Source: Bartonella vinsonii subsp. berkhoffii ATCC 51672
GTDB lineage: Bacteria; Pseudomonadota; Alphaproteobacteria; Rhizobiales; Rhizobiaceae
Assembly: GCF_902825225.1 (NCBI RefSeq)
Contig: NZ_CADEAK010000004.1
Span: forward strand, 107,604-171,603
Reading direction: 5' to 3'
DNA: 64,000 bases
Shown here: positions 53,724 to 63,137 of the stretch, in pieces
How positions within the stretch are numbered: the stretch's first letter is position 1
Layout: each line of letters opens with the position of its first letter
The notes under the pieces: model-generated
Databases searched by the model: none
What the model was told of the DNA's origin: nothing
The model's input: the letters and a program-made list of their open reading frames with translations, nothing else
Translations under genes and position numbers: made by a program

Positions 53724-53752
53724 TTAATATACCAAAAGTTGTATTATGTCAA
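53724..53752 (-). promoter_or_regulatory. Near-consensus sigma-70 promoter of the sRNA
   Basis: On the minus strand TTGACA and TATTAA are separated by exactly 17 bases. It is the best promoter seen in the window and points away from the methylase gene at 53861. Confidence 0.75.
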
Positions 53753-53860
53753 CATAAATTCTACTATAGGTTTAAAATAATATTTTTTGTTTCTCTCTTC
53801 AAAATAAAGCAAACATTTAACATCTAGCAATTTTAAAAAAAAGAACACTAAAACCCGCCT

Positions 53861-54676
53861 ATGCATTTGAATATTACAATAATCTCCGAACCTGATGATA
53901 CACGTTTGAGAGACTATCAGAACATCCGCGAAAAAGATCTTATTGGTCGGCAACAGCAATTTATTGCAGAAGGCAAAATAATAGTGTTAGCATTACTGCG
54001 TTCGAAAGAATTTTCTGCTCTCTCGCTGCTAATAGTGACAGAACGCCTTCCTGGACTTATGCCTCTTTTAGAGCAAACACAGCCAACACGTCCCATTTAT
54101 TGCGTTCCGCAAAAAATTATGGACAATATTGTAGGGTTCCATATTCATCGTGGTATATTGGGTATAGGTAAACGTAGAATATTACCATCATTACAAAATT
54201 TTTTACAAGATTTACCAGAAGAAGCTTTGATTCTCGTTTTATGCAGTATCTCTAATCATGATAATATAGGCGCTATTTTTCGCAACGCAGCCGCCTCTGC
54301 TAGTAATGGCATTATCGTTGACAAAACCTCATGCGATCTCCTTTATCATAAATCAATCAGAGTTTCTGCGGGCACAGCTCTAAAAATACCCTATACGCAA
54401 GGTGCTGATATGAATAACATTCTAGAAACTCTCCATAATGCCAATTTTCATACTTATGCACTGTCCCCCTCAGCTTCATGCACTCTCAAGCAAGCAAAAA
54501 CACTCGAAAGAACAGCGCTTATTTTAGGAACAGAAGGTGACGGCTTGCTATCCCATGTACTAGAAAAATCAGAAACCTTACGTATTCCCACGGCTCACGG
54601 TTTCGATAGCCTCAATGTTGCTACAGCCTCAGGGATTGCATTCACCCATTTTTGTGATCTTGCTAAACTTTACTAA
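53861..54676 (+). CDS. TrmH-family RNA 2'-O-methyltransferase
   Basis: The 271-aa protein has an N-terminal substrate-binding region (GRQQQFIAEGKIIVLALLRS) and a C-terminal SpoU SPOUT domain: SNHDNIGAIFRNAAAS near residue 144, LILGTEGDGL near 219 and IPTAHGFDSLNVATASGIAF near 243. It should methylate a ribose in rRNA or tRNA; the target base is not predictable. Its 3' end faces mnmA. Confidence 0.88.
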   Translation: MHLNITIISEPDDTRLRDYQNIREKDLIGRQQQFIAEGKIIVLALLRSKEFSALSLLIVTERLPGLMPLLEQTQPTRPIYCVPQKIMDNIVGFHIHRGILGIGKRRILPSLQNFLQDLPEEALILVLCSISNHDNIGAIFRNAAASASNGIIVDKTSCDLLYHKSIRVSAGTALKIPYTQGADMNNILETLHNANFHTYALSPSASCTLKQAKTLERTALILGTEGDGLLSHVLEKSETLRIPTAHGFDSLNVATASGIAFTHFCDLAKLY

Positions 54677-54741
54677 CAATGATAGCAGTTCAAGGAGAGA
54701 AATATCCCCCAATCACAGCATTTTCCTTCATAAAAAGCAGT

Positions 54742-55950
54742 TTAAGTTTGGAAAGCAACAGCTGTTTTTGTTTCCAGATTGCACAAAATGCGCTTCAACA
54801 TCACTTCAGTATCAGCAGCACGTTCCGAATGTATTACAAACCCACCCCCAAGAACACGTGCCGCATCACCATTTCCATCATAAAGAACACAAGCTTGCCC
54901 TGGTGCTACCCCATTCTCACGTTCCAACAAGTCAACAGAAAAAACACCCTCTTGATAATGTAAACGGGCAAGATGTGGAGGGCGCGTTGAACGAACTTTT
55001 ACAGCCACCTCAACACCCTCAGGAGGAAAATTATCCAACCGCTCATCGCCAAGCCAATTTACATCACGCAAAAAAAGCTTATGCGTTTCCAACATTTCAC
55101 GCGGACCAACAATAACACGCGCATTTTCTACATCGAGATAAACCACATAAAGTGGTTCCCCCGTTGCAACACCAATACCGCGACGTTGACCAACAGTATA
55201 ATGAACAATCCCCGAATGTGTTCCTAAAACCTGCCCATCAATATGCACAATAACTCCAGGATTGGCAGCTTCTGGACGCAATTTTGTGATAACATCAGAA
55301 TATTTGCCTTGCGGAACAAAGCAAATATCTTGGCTGTCATGTTTATGAGCAACAACAAAGCCCATTTCTGCTGCTATTTCACGAACACGTGCTTTCGGAA
55401 GATCCCCCAGTGGAAAACGCAAATAATCAATCTGCTCTTGTGTCGTTGCAAAAAGAAAATAACTCTGATCACGATCATGATCGAGAGGACGAAAGAGTGC
55501 CCGATGCACACCATGGGGACGGGAACGAATATAATGTCCCGTTGCCAAAGCATCCGCACCTAATTCGCGCGCTGTGGCTAATAAATCAGCAAACTTGACA
55601 GTCTGATTGCAGGCAACACAGGGCACAGGTGTCTCTCCGTGGGCATAACTTTCTGCAAAAGGATCAATCACCGCTTCACGAAATCGCTTTTCATAATCAA
55701 GAACATAATGAGGTATCGCCAATGTCTCCGCTACACGGCGGGCATCTTCAATATCTTGTCCAGCACAACACGCCCCCACCCGATGTGTTGCAGCACCATG
55801 ATCATAAAGCTGTAACGTAATCCCAATGACATCATACCCTTCCTTTTTCAAAAGGCCTGCAACAACTGATGAATCAACTCCCCCCGACATTGCTACGACA
55901 ATGCGAGAATTCTCAGGTTGTCCTGGTAAATCAAGACTGTTCAAAAACAT
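54742..55950 (-). CDS. mnmA: tRNA-specific 2-thiouridylase
   Basis: MnmA adds sulfur to the wobble uridine of Lys, Glu and Gln tRNAs. The 402-aa enzyme shows the PP-loop [15 protein letters not shown] near residue 23, catalytic Cys in [11 protein letters not shown] near 113, DQSYFLF near 167 and the second Cys in [11 protein letters not shown] near 213, then C-terminal beta domains with VGQRRGIGV. Convergent with the TrmH-family gene. Confidence 0.95.
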   Translation of the reverse strand: MFLNSLDLPGQPENSRIVVAMSGGVDSSVVAGLLKKEGYDVIGITLQLYDHGAATHRVGACCAGQDIEDARRVAETLAIPHYVLDYEKRFREAVIDPFAESYAHGETPVPCVACNQTVKFADLLATARELGADALATGHYIRSRPHGVHRALFRPLDHDRDQSYFLFATTQEQIDYLRFPLGDLPKARVREIAAEMGFVVAHKHDSQDICFVPQGKYSDVITKLRPEAANPGVIVHIDGQVLGTHSGIVHYTVGQRRGIGVATGEPLYVVYLDVENARVIVGPREMLETHKLFLRDVNWLGDERLDNFPPEGVEVAVKVRSTRPPHLARLHYQEGVFSVDLLERENGVAPGQACVLYDGNGDAARVLGGGFVIHSERAADTEVMLKRILCNLETKTAVAFQT

Positions 55951-56298
55951 ATATTCATTCTCTACTAATGGATACCCATTGGTTCATGCTCTTATGGGCA
56001 CTCTTCATTATTCGTTTATATTGTTTTTTTATCCTTTTCACAACCAAGAGCATCATTTTCTTAAAAGTGCTTGCAAACAAAAAAAGAGTGATAGAAATAA
56101 GGCACAACAAAAATCCTTTTTGCTCTTTTAAAAAATCCGATAAAAATATTGCAATAGGCTCTTCTGCGCACGTCATTTGGCGCCCTATTTTTATGTACTA
56201 GCTTACTTTATTAATTTTTTCTTTCGACGTGTTTAGCTCTTTTTTAAATTTCATGTTTTAAAAACGAATCAAGTCCTTGACTCAAAGTAGAGGATACA
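55951..56298. promoter_or_regulatory. sciP upstream region with two GANTC sites
   Basis: The 348-base spacer between mnmA and sciP has no confident gene. Two GANTC motifs, GAATC at 56266-56270 and GACTC at 56279-56283, lie 13 bases apart, within 35 bases of the sciP start. GANTC is the target of the CcrM cell-cycle methylase in alphaproteobacteria, and methylation state can time transcription (often with GcrA). Function here is inferred. Confidence 0.4.
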
Positions 56299-56574
56299 AT
56301 GACCAATTTGATAAAAACACAAATGAAATATGTTATTGGGCCAGATGGAAGTCCACTTACAATCGCCGATCTACCGCCGAAAACAACAAAGCGCTGGGTA
56401 ATCCGTCGCAAAGCTGAAGTTGTTGCAGCTGTGAGAGGTGGATTGTTAAGTCTTGATGAAGCGTGTCAGCGCTATACTTTGACCGTAGAAGAATTTCTTT
56501 CATGGCAAAGTTTAATTGATGAACACGGTTTAGCTGGATTACGAACGACCAGAATCCAACATTACAGGCACTAG
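56299..56574 (+). CDS. sciP: CtrA inhibitor SciP (DUF1153)
   Basis: The 91-aa protein has the DUF1153 helix-turn-helix: YVIGPDGSPLTIADLPP near residue 11, KRWVIRRKAEVVAAVRGGLLSLDEACQRY near 31 and FLSWQ. In Caulobacter SciP binds CtrA and blocks its activation of target promoters. It is divergent in strand from the FliJ-like gene and lies about 1.1 kb from ctrA. A terminator follows. Confidence 0.9.
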   Translation: MTNLIKTQMKYVIGPDGSPLTIADLPPKTTKRWVIRRKAEVVAAVRGGLLSLDEACQRYTLTVEEFLSWQSLIDEHGLAGLRTTRIQHYRH

Positions 56575-56618
56575 TTGTCATTGATAATGTTTCGATAGCG
56601 GCTCAAAAACACTTTAAA

Positions 56619-56653
56619 ACAGCCAACCTTTTAGCAAGTTTGGTTGTTTTTTT
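56619..56653 (+). terminator. Intrinsic terminator of sciP
   Basis: An 8-bp stem (ACAGCCAA / TTGGTTGT, one G-U pair) is followed by a run of seven T, 45 bases after the sciP stop. Confidence 0.75.
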
Positions 56654-56707
56654 GTGTTCTCAGTATATAAGTATCTTAAAGAACTTATTTTCAAAATCTC
56701 ACTTTTG

Positions 56708-57088
56708 TCATCCAGTCATTGAGTGAGAATGGATTGAATTATCATCCACAATTATTTTCTTTTCCCGTGCTTCAAGAAGCTGTGCATATTGCAACTCTGT
56801 ATTAATTTCATGGAGAGTAATTTCAGCATTTGTTTTTTGAATCTGCAAATCACGAATCGAATTTATAAGATTATCGCGCCTTTGCCGCGCCGCACGAGCA
56901 AGAGCAGAATAAGCAAAATGGTTCACATCATTATTTCCAGATTTACGCTCTTCGTTAATAATTTGTGCTTCCAGCTCTAACACCATTCGCTCAAATTCTG
57001 CGATCATCATCTTAAGCTGTGCAATTTCACGACGCTTTCCACGCACTTGAAACATCCTTAATCGCACCATACTTTCCCGTGGCTTCAT
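56708..57088 (-). CDS. FliJ-like coiled-coil protein upstream of ctrA
   Basis: The 126-aa protein from ATG 57088 (MKPRESMVRLRMFQ; the frame is open to 57133) is almost all charged helix with heptad-like repeats (KRREIAQLKMMIAEFERMVLELEAQI). FliJ-type flagellar export chaperones have this build, and rhizobia place such a gene beside ctrA. Sequence alone is weak evidence for function because coiled coils resemble each other. No other flagellar gene is in the window. Confidence 0.6.
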   Translation of the reverse strand: MKPRESMVRLRMFQVRGKRREIAQLKMMIAEFERMVLELEAQIINEERKSGNNDVNHFAYSALARAARQRRDNLINSIRDLQIQKTNAEITLHEINTELQYAQLLEAREKKIIVDDNSIHSHSMTG

Positions 57089-57649
57089 ACTCACTACTCC
57101 TCGATTGCGCCAACTCAAAACGCGTATTCGCATTCTTACATGAACTTTTCGTTATAGCTTTCTAACGAAAACAGTCCTTTTTGTAATTTAAAACTATAAT
57201 TTCTCGACATCCTTAAAGCGTCTGTGAACACAACCTGCTTTAAAAAGATATAACTCTTTCTTTACTTTTCATCTGCACTATAGAATGAAGAGGTTTAAAG
57301 CTCGGTAAATAAAAACTGAAATCGTAAAAAACTGCTTTAAAATGATCTTTTATAAGATTTTTTTTAAAGTTAAAGTCCGTGAAAAAGTGCTTCAATTTTT
57401 CATGAAATGAAAAGATCTGTGATTTTTCTAAATAATTTTATAGCCTCTTTCAAAAATAAAAATATTTTGTTAACCACTATCATGGATAGTGGGGAATTCA
57501 GTGGTGATTGTTACGCGTACTACTGAAATATTCATAGACGCTTTTATTATAAGTGTTTGATTTCATGAATGGTTTTATCAAAAGCGGTTTTTCCAGCTGT
57601 GATAAAAAATGCTTCTTTTGATTCGGAGAAGCAAAGTGAGGGATCTAAA
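57089..57649. promoter_or_regulatory. ctrA promoter region with palindrome and CtrA half-site
   Basis: The 560-base divergent spacer holds a TTAACC CtrA-type half-site at 57470-57475, overlapping a perfect 8-bp inverted repeat (CCACTATC / GATAGTGG, 57474-57492, 3-base centre). A GANTC (GATTC, 57620-57624) lies 26 bases before the ctrA ATG. These match the kind of elements (auto-regulation, CcrM methylation) known at Caulobacter ctrA. I could not identify the promoter core. Confidence 0.45.
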
Positions 57650-58351
57650 ATGCGCGTATTATTAATTGAAGATGATAAAGCGATGACTCAAAGCATTGAA
57701 TTAATGCTCAAGTCAGCAAACTTTAATGTTTATATCACTGATCTCGGTGAAGAAGGAGTCGATTTAGGCAAGCTTTATGACTATGATATTATTCTGCTTG
57801 ATCTCAATCTCCCTGATATGTCAGGCTATGATGTCTTGAGAACCCTAAGATTGGCAAAAATAAAGACCCCCGTCCTCATTCTTTCCGGTATGAATGCCAT
57901 TGAAGATAAGGTCCGTGGTTTTGGCTTTGGTGCAGATGATTATATGACGAAGCCATTCCATAAAGATGAACTTATTGCGCGTATTCATGCGGTTGTTCGT
58001 CGCTCTAAAGGGCATGCGCAATCGGTCATTGTTACTGGCGATCTCATCGTTAACCTTGACGCAAAAACTGTAGAAGTTGCTGGGCATCCTGTTCATTTAA
58101 CTGGTAAAGAGTATCAGATGCTAGAGCTTCTTTCTCTACGCAAAGGTACTACACTCACCAAGGAGATGTTTCTCAATCATCTCTACGGTGGAATGGATGA
58201 ACCAGAACTTAAAATTATTGATGTCTTTATCTGTAAACTGCGGAAGAAACTGGAAGCAATTTCTTCTCATGTAAACTATATTGATACCGTTTGGGGACGT
58301 GGTTATGTGTTACGTGATCCAATTGAAGAGAATGCCCGTAAAACCGCTTAA
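57650..58351 (+). CDS. ctrA: Cell-cycle master response regulator CtrA
   Basis: The 233-aa OmpR-type regulator controls cell-cycle, division and envelope genes in alphaproteobacteria. It starts [12 protein letters not shown], with phospho-acceptor Asp51 in [26 protein letters not shown], and a winged helix with [17 protein letters not shown] and KLRKKLE. I use ATG 57650, preceded by GAGGGA; the frame is open to 57569. The C-terminal residues end in RKTA, slightly unlike the degradation tail (AA) of Caulobacter CtrA. ChpT, which phosphorylates it, is encoded next door. Confidence 0.96.
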   Translation: MRVLLIEDDKAMTQSIELMLKSANFNVYITDLGEEGVDLGKLYDYDIILLDLNLPDMSGYDVLRTLRLAKIKTPVLILSGMNAIEDKVRGFGFGADDYMTKPFHKDELIARIHAVVRRSKGHAQSVIVTGDLIVNLDAKTVEVAGHPVHLTGKEYQMLELLSLRKGTTLTKEMFLNHLYGGMDEPELKIIDVFICKLRKKLEAISSHVNYIDTVWGRGYVLRDPIEENARKTA

Positions 58352-58371
58352 GTAGTGAAGTACACATTGTG

Positions 58372-58402
58372 AAATCTCGGAGTGTAGCGGGCCGAGATTT
58401 TT
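58372..58402 (+). terminator. Intrinsic terminator of ctrA
   Basis: A 9-bp stem (AAATCTCGG / CCGAGATTT) with an 11-base loop ends in TTTTT. Confidence 0.85.
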
Positions 58403-58522
58403 CTCTGTTACAAGGAACGGCTCGCACACAAATAATCTCTTGGTTTAATAGTCCACACGTTCGATTTGCCGATACAATCTAAGACCCCTTTTCCTTACAT
58501 GACTTAAGTGCTTCTTTTTTGT

Positions 58523-59161
58523 TCAAAGCTTCTTTACACTTTCCAAAATAATACAGCCTTCAGTTTCCTCGATATTTATTTGCATATCTGTTATCTCAGC
58601 AAGCAACAATGTGTAATAAAATTGGGTGGCATGAGCATCAATAAATTCTTCTTGGATGTCACCTTTATATAACGCAATAAAATGAGACGGAATACGTAAA
58701 ATTTTACCACAAATCTCAAATCGAAAAGAAAGCTTCTTTTCATCTTGCAAAATCATAACAACAATTTCTCCTTCACGAGAAACTGTTGCCTTTGCAATCA
58801 ACAATAAATTAAGCAAAAGCTTAACTTCATTTTTTGGTAAAAACAGAGAAGGAGCCTTCCATTTTAAAATTGCTTTTTCTTCCTTCATATATTGTTGTGC
58901 GACTTGCTCAGCAGAACGTGTATCTATTTGCCCCCCACTTGCTCCTGCAAAACCAAAAGCCAATCGCGCAAATTGTAGACGTGCAGAAGCACTTGCAACG
59001 GACAAACGCACCAATTGCAAAGCGTCTTCTTCAGCTCCTCCTTCATCATAGAGCTCCATCGCATTTTGAATAGCGCCAACAGGTGAAATCAAATCATGGC
59101 AAATACGACTACAAAGCAAAGCAGCAAGATCGGTAGGTTTCAAAGAAAGAGCTAACGTCAT
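58523..59161 (-). CDS. chpT: Histidine phosphotransferase ChpT
   Basis: The 212-aa protein has the dimerising helical hairpin with phospho-His22 in LLCSRICHDLISPVGAIQNAMEL and a degenerate kinase-like C-terminal fold without ATP motifs. ChpT passes phosphate from CckA to CtrA and CpdR. It is convergent with ctrA. The His box with CSRICHDLISPVGA is diagnostic. Confidence 0.9.
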   Translation of the reverse strand: MTLALSLKPTDLAALLCSRICHDLISPVGAIQNAMELYDEGGAEEDALQLVRLSVASASARLQFARLAFGFAGASGGQIDTRSAEQVAQQYMKEEKAILKWKAPSLFLPKNEVKLLLNLLLIAKATVSREGEIVVMILQDEKKLSFRFEICGKILRIPSHFIALYKGDIQEEFIDAHATQFYYTLLLAEITDMQINIEETEGCIILESVKKL

Positions 59162-59378
59162 AATTATTGAGAACTCCTCGATTTAAAAATAAACTTCATT
59201 TTAAAGAAAAACTCTTAACATCCAATGCATACATACAAGGAAACTTTAACAATCAGGATCATTTTTTTCAGAAACAAATTCAAGAATTAAAATAAATTTA
59301 TATCTTATTTTTTATTTGAATAGAATAAAAATGCTAATATTATCTTGTTGTTTGTAACTAATAAAAGGAAAAAACTCT

Positions 59379-59975
59379 ATGGCTCTCTCTCTTCTCATAC
59401 GCTGGACCAAAAGTATCGTATCTATCATCTTCCTTTTTTTTGTTATCATAAACACTGCAAATGCTCAACTCCGACCAATAAAACAAAATGAACCCCATTA
59501 TTCGCTGCAAGAAATTATCGATTCCGGTCATACTTTTTTTGGAAAAACTGCTAGCGGTATAGCAGTAGCAATTCAAAATATCTTTTCACAATACGGTTAT
59601 CCCAATGCCTATATATTAGGGGAAGAAGCTTCTGGTGCTTTTTTTGCTGGATTAACCTATGGTGAAGGAAAAATTTTTACCAAAAACTACGGTCAGCATA
59701 AAGTTTTTTGGCAAGGTCCCTCTGTGGGGTGGGATCTTGGCGGACAAGGTTCTCGTTTAATGATATTAGTTTACGATCTCAATACTATAAATAATTTATG
59801 GGGACGCTATGGTGGTATTTCAGGTTCGGCCTATTTAATTGCAGGTGTTGGCTTTCATGTTCTTAAACGCCACAATGTTTTATTAGTTCCAATACGTACA
59901 GGAATTGGCGCACGTCTTGGCATTAATGTGGGATATTTAAAATTAACGCCCAAACCAACATGGAACCCGTTTTAA
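59379..59975 (+). CDS. eipA: Envelope integrity protein EipA (DUF1134)
   Basis: The 198-aa periplasmic protein has a signal peptide (cleavage near NTANAQL) and a DUF1134 domain with YGEGKIFTKNYGQHKVFWQGPSVGWD-type core (key elements GEG, WQGPS, GWDLGGQGSR) and a Gly-rich strand GRYGGISGSAYLIAGVG. In Brucella EipA supports envelope integrity and its gene is a CtrA target, which fits its place beside ctrA and chpT. The strand order with the next gene suggests an operon. Confidence 0.88.
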   Translation: MALSLLIRWTKSIVSIIFLFFVIINTANAQLRPIKQNEPHYSLQEIIDSGHTFFGKTASGIAVAIQNIFSQYGYPNAYILGEEASGAFFAGLTYGEGKIFTKNYGQHKVFWQGPSVGWDLGGQGSRLMILVYDLNTINNLWGRYGGISGSAYLIAGVGFHVLKRHNVLLVPIRTGIGARLGINVGYLKLTPKPTWNPF

Positions 59976-60000
59976 ACGAACTTTTATCGAAAGAGGTTTT

Positions 60001-60648
60001 ATGCTTATCCAATCATTTCTTTTTTTTATTTTTGGAGTCGCTCTTACCTCTTGGTTACTCGTGCTTTTTGCTCCTCTTATTTGGCGCAGAGCTATTCATT
60101 TTGCGCAGAAATATGTTTCTGCACAAATCCCGTTATCCTACACTGAAATGCAAGCAAATTACGATTTTCTTCGTGCACAACATGCTGTAGAACAAGCGCA
60201 CAATGAACAAAAATACGATTCTTTGCAAAAAAAATATGCTCAACAGAAAATACAACTCAGCCAAGTAACAGAGCAGCTTTATCGATTATGTCTTTCCACA
60301 CAAGGCCCCTCTTCCTCCCCAAAAGAAACACCCGCAATCGAACAAAACTCTGATGCAACGAATACTTTCATAATGGAAATAAAAACTATGCATGAAAAAA
60401 TTGCACATTATCAGAAATGTTTAGAAAAAATTCAAACCAATGCGCTTGACAACACGATGAACCCAAAACTCCTAAATGAATTGCGTGAAGAAACAAAGGA
60501 ATTAGCAGCAATGTTAGCTGCTCAAATAGCATTACAAGAGGGTGAATCATCTCCCATCAACATATTGACAAAAAATTCTAAAAGTAAAAATGATCTAGCC
60601 TCACATATTCAGAAAAAAATAGCCTACAGCAAAAAAACACCTCTTTAA
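60001..60648 (+). CDS. Membrane-anchored coiled-coil protein, unknown function
   Basis: The 215-aa protein has one N-terminal membrane helix (FLFFIFGVALTSWLLVLFAPLIW), then WRRAIHFAQKYVSAQIPLSYTEMQANYDFLRAQHAVE and a long coiled coil (EQKYDSLQKKYAQQKIQLSQ), ending in a second predicted coiled coil. The WRR...PLS..E...D..RA.FA pattern occurs in uncharacterised alphaproteobacterial proteins. The start follows AAAGAGG and lies 25 bases after eipA, so the two are probably co-transcribed. Confidence 0.7.
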   Translation: MLIQSFLFFIFGVALTSWLLVLFAPLIWRRAIHFAQKYVSAQIPLSYTEMQANYDFLRAQHAVEQAHNEQKYDSLQKKYAQQKIQLSQVTEQLYRLCLSTQGPSSSPKETPAIEQNSDATNTFIMEIKTMHEKIAHYQKCLEKIQTNALDNTMNPKLLNELREETKELAAMLAAQIALQEGESSPINILTKNSKSKNDLASHIQKKIAYSKKTPL

Positions 60649-60843
60649 ATTGTCTTTTAAAACCACTTAAGTGAAGATCGAGAGTGATAAACACTAACGG
60701 TCTCGTACAGAGAGGGAAGCTATTCTCTTAGCAGAAGAGCTACTCATTCTGACTTTATTTTTTAATTACAAATCAAAAATACCTTTCAAAATGGGACAAA
60801 AACAAAACCCACTCTTAAACGACCTTTAAAATAAAATATCCTC

Positions 60844-61983
60844 TCAAGAATGATAAAAATCTCTTATTTTCTGAATAACCATATCCTGATCAGTTTGCGT
60901 TAAATAAGGATGCATCGGTAAACTTAAAACGCAATTCCCTAAAGACTCCGAAACAGAAAGAGAATTTTTTACAGAAGAAAAGTGTTTATAAGCGGGCTGT
61001 TGATGCAATGGAGTTTTATAATAAACCATTGTAGGAATAGATTCTTTCTGTAAATAGTCCTTTAATTTGTCACGTTCTTCCACCTTAATCGTATATTGTG
61101 CATAGGCACACCGCACATTTTCTCCCAATTCTGGAACTGTGACAATATCTCTTAAACCCTCGGAATAACGTCGAGCAATTGCCATTCGCCTTTCTATCTC
61201 ATCTTCAAAGATCTCAAGTTTTTCTAACAAAATTGCAGCCTGAAGAGTATCCAAACGTGAATTTATACCGATACGCACATTATCATATTGCGTTTCACCT
61301 TTACCATGAAACAAAATAGAACGTAAAAGTGCTGCCAAGTTATCATCATTGGTCATCATAGCGCCTCCATCGCCATAACACCCCAATGGTTTTGCAGGAT
61401 AAAAGCTTGTCGCAGCAACATTACCAAAAGCTCCGCACATAATATTACCGCTTCTTCCACCCATCGATTGAGCAGCATCTTCAATAACAAAAAGATTTTC
61501 CTTTCCCGCGACTTTAGTAATTTGCGCATAATCAGCAGGAAGCCCAAATAAATCAACAGCAATAATTGCCTTTGGTTGAAGGCGCCCCTCTTCTTTAATC
61601 ATTTTGATTGCTTCACAAAGTTTTTCAACATCCATATTGAATGTATCAGGCAAAACATCCACAAAAACAGGCTCTGCTCCAACTAAAGCAACAACTTCCG
61701 CGGTTGCAGAAAACGTGAAACTAGGACAAAAAACAGCATCCCCTAGACCAATATTATGAGCCATAAGAGGCATTTTTAATGCATCAGTTCCATTAGCGCA
61801 TGCAACCACATGCTTAACCCCAAGATAATCTGCCAATCGCTCTTCAAACTCTGTGACTTTTGGCCCTAAAATATACTGACCACTAGCGACCACATGCGCA
61901 ATTGCAGAATTAATTTTATCTTTAATGCGCACACGCTGCGCTCCAAGGTCGATGAATTGCATATTAACTCCATTGATCATCAC
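60844..61983 (-). CDS. DegT/DnrJ-family nucleotide-sugar aminotransferase
   Basis: The 379-aa PLP enzyme transfers an amino group to a keto-sugar nucleotide. It shows MQFIDLGAQ near the N-terminus (likely real start at Met8), GTDALKMPLMA near 65, DAAQSMGG near 169, the PLP Lys198 in SFYPAKPLGCYGDGG and RLDTLQAAILLEKL near 242. The pairing with the Gfo/Idh gene upstream resembles WbpE/WlbC with WbpB/WlbA in 2,3-diamino-sugar pathways. The required acyltransferase is not beside it. Confidence 0.85.
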   Translation of the reverse strand: MMINGVNMQFIDLGAQRVRIKDKINSAIAHVVASGQYILGPKVTEFEERLADYLGVKHVVACANGTDALKMPLMAHNIGLGDAVFCPSFTFSATAEVVALVGAEPVFVDVLPDTFNMDVEKLCEAIKMIKEEGRLQPKAIIAVDLFGLPADYAQITKVAGKENLFVIEDAAQSMGGRSGNIMCGAFGNVAATSFYPAKPLGCYGDGGAMMTNDDNLAALLRSILFHGKGETQYDNVRIGINSRLDTLQAAILLEKLEIFEDEIERRMAIARRYSEGLRDIVTVPELGENVRCAYAQYTIKVEERDKLKDYLQKESIPTMVYYKTPLHQQPAYKHFSSVKNSLSVSESLGNCVLSLPMHPYLTQTDQDMVIQKIRDFYHS

Positions 61984-62014
61984 AATAATGTATGAGCATT
62001 ACTTCTCTTCTATT

Positions 62015-62968
62015 TTAATAAGAATTGACACTAGCAGCAGTTAAAATCCGTAAAACAGCAATAGCATCACCACCATTTGTGCGAGGCGATTGACGCGTTT
62101 CAACACAATGAAGGAAATGTTGTAATTCGCAAGTAAGTGGCAAGCCTTCACAAACATCAATGTAATTCAACGCATCAGTGCTAAAAACCCACTCTTGATT
62201 CTCTTTCCAAACAGCAAAAGGGTGCAATGCTAATTTACGGTTCCATGGTTCCATATCATCAAAAACAAGCATAGCTTTTGTGCCAACAACCGTTAAGCGC
62301 CTTTCACGATAGGGACTAAGACGTGAAGTAAAAAGATGACTTCCTATACCATTTGGAAAAGTCATATGAATATGAGCAAAGTCAGAATGCTGATCAATGA
62401 CACTAGCCCCCTCGCCACGAATCTCAGAAGGTTCACATCCTGTCAAAGCCAAAATCATTGAGAGATCATGAGGAGCAAGATCCCATAAGGCATCACTTTG
62501 TGTATGAAATTTTCCAAAACCTAATCGGTGAGAATAAATATAACGGATATCACCTAGTTCTTCCTTTTCTATCAATTCACACATTTTTTCAAAAGCAGGG
62601 TGAAACCGTAAAATATGGCCAACCATAAAAATTCGTTCATATTCACCAGCAACTTGGACTTGATGTTCCGCATCTGCTACATTTAATGCAATTGGTTTTT
62701 CAACCAAAACATCCTTACCATTTTTGAGAGCACAGAGGGCATTTTCTGTATGAAATTGTGGAGGCAAAGCCAGCACCAATGCATCAATATCTTTACGAAT
62801 AAAAAGATCTTCAGGCGCAATGGCTTCAACCCCATACATACAAGCAAAGCTTTCAGCACGCTCCACATTCATATCAGAAACTGCTGCTAAAGCCCCAAAT
62901 TGTTGGAGTGTTCGTATATGATTCCCCCCCCAATGACCGCATCCTAAAACCGCTACACGTGGCACCAT
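62015..62968 (-). CDS. Gfo/Idh-family sugar dehydrogenase, WbpB/WlbA-like
   Basis: The 317-aa NAD(P) dehydrogenase has a Rossmann start VAVLGCGHWGGNHIRTL near residue 5, the family EKP motif (VLVEKPIALNV near 90), VGHILRFHPAF near 118 and WDLAPHDLSMIL near 162. Likely it oxidises the 3-OH of a UDP-sugar acid before the DegT enzyme aminates it. It lies 31 bases upstream of that gene, same strand, so they form a two-gene operon. Confidence 0.85.
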   Translation of the reverse strand: MVPRVAVLGCGHWGGNHIRTLQQFGALAAVSDMNVERAESFACMYGVEAIAPEDLFIRKDIDALVLALPPQFHTENALCALKNGKDVLVEKPIALNVADAEHQVQVAGEYERIFMVGHILRFHPAFEKMCELIEKEELGDIRYIYSHRLGFGKFHTQSDALWDLAPHDLSMILALTGCEPSEIRGEGASVIDQHSDFAHIHMTFPNGIGSHLFTSRLSPYRERRLTVVGTKAMLVFDDMEPWNRKLALHPFAVWKENQEWVFSTDALNYIDVCEGLPLTCELQHFLHCVETRQSPRTNGGDAIAVLRILTAASVNSY

Positions 62969-63067
62969 TTTTATGTTTTACCCCTGCCAATCAATAAAAA
63001 ATATATTTCTCTTCATTCCATATCGGGGATGAAATAGAATGACAAGAGAAAAGCTTAAAAACGATGC

Positions 63068-63096
63068 TTGACATCTTACTATTCTACCTCTTATAT
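63068..63096 (+). promoter_or_regulatory. Promoter of tRNA-Met
   Basis: TTGACA (63068-63073) and TTATAT (63091-63096) are 17 bases apart, about 40 bases before the tRNA. Confidence 0.7.
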
Positions 63097-63137
63097 CCGC
63101 AAAAGATAAGATTGGTTGCAATGATTTTATCTGTTGC

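Noticed and set aside
55969..56199. Possible 77-aa small membrane protein ([13 protein letters not shown]...)
   Set aside because: The frame is hydrophobic and starts with ATG, but it lies in the mnmA/sciP spacer, has no good Shine-Dalgarno sequence and I know no homologue. Conservation in relatives would be needed.
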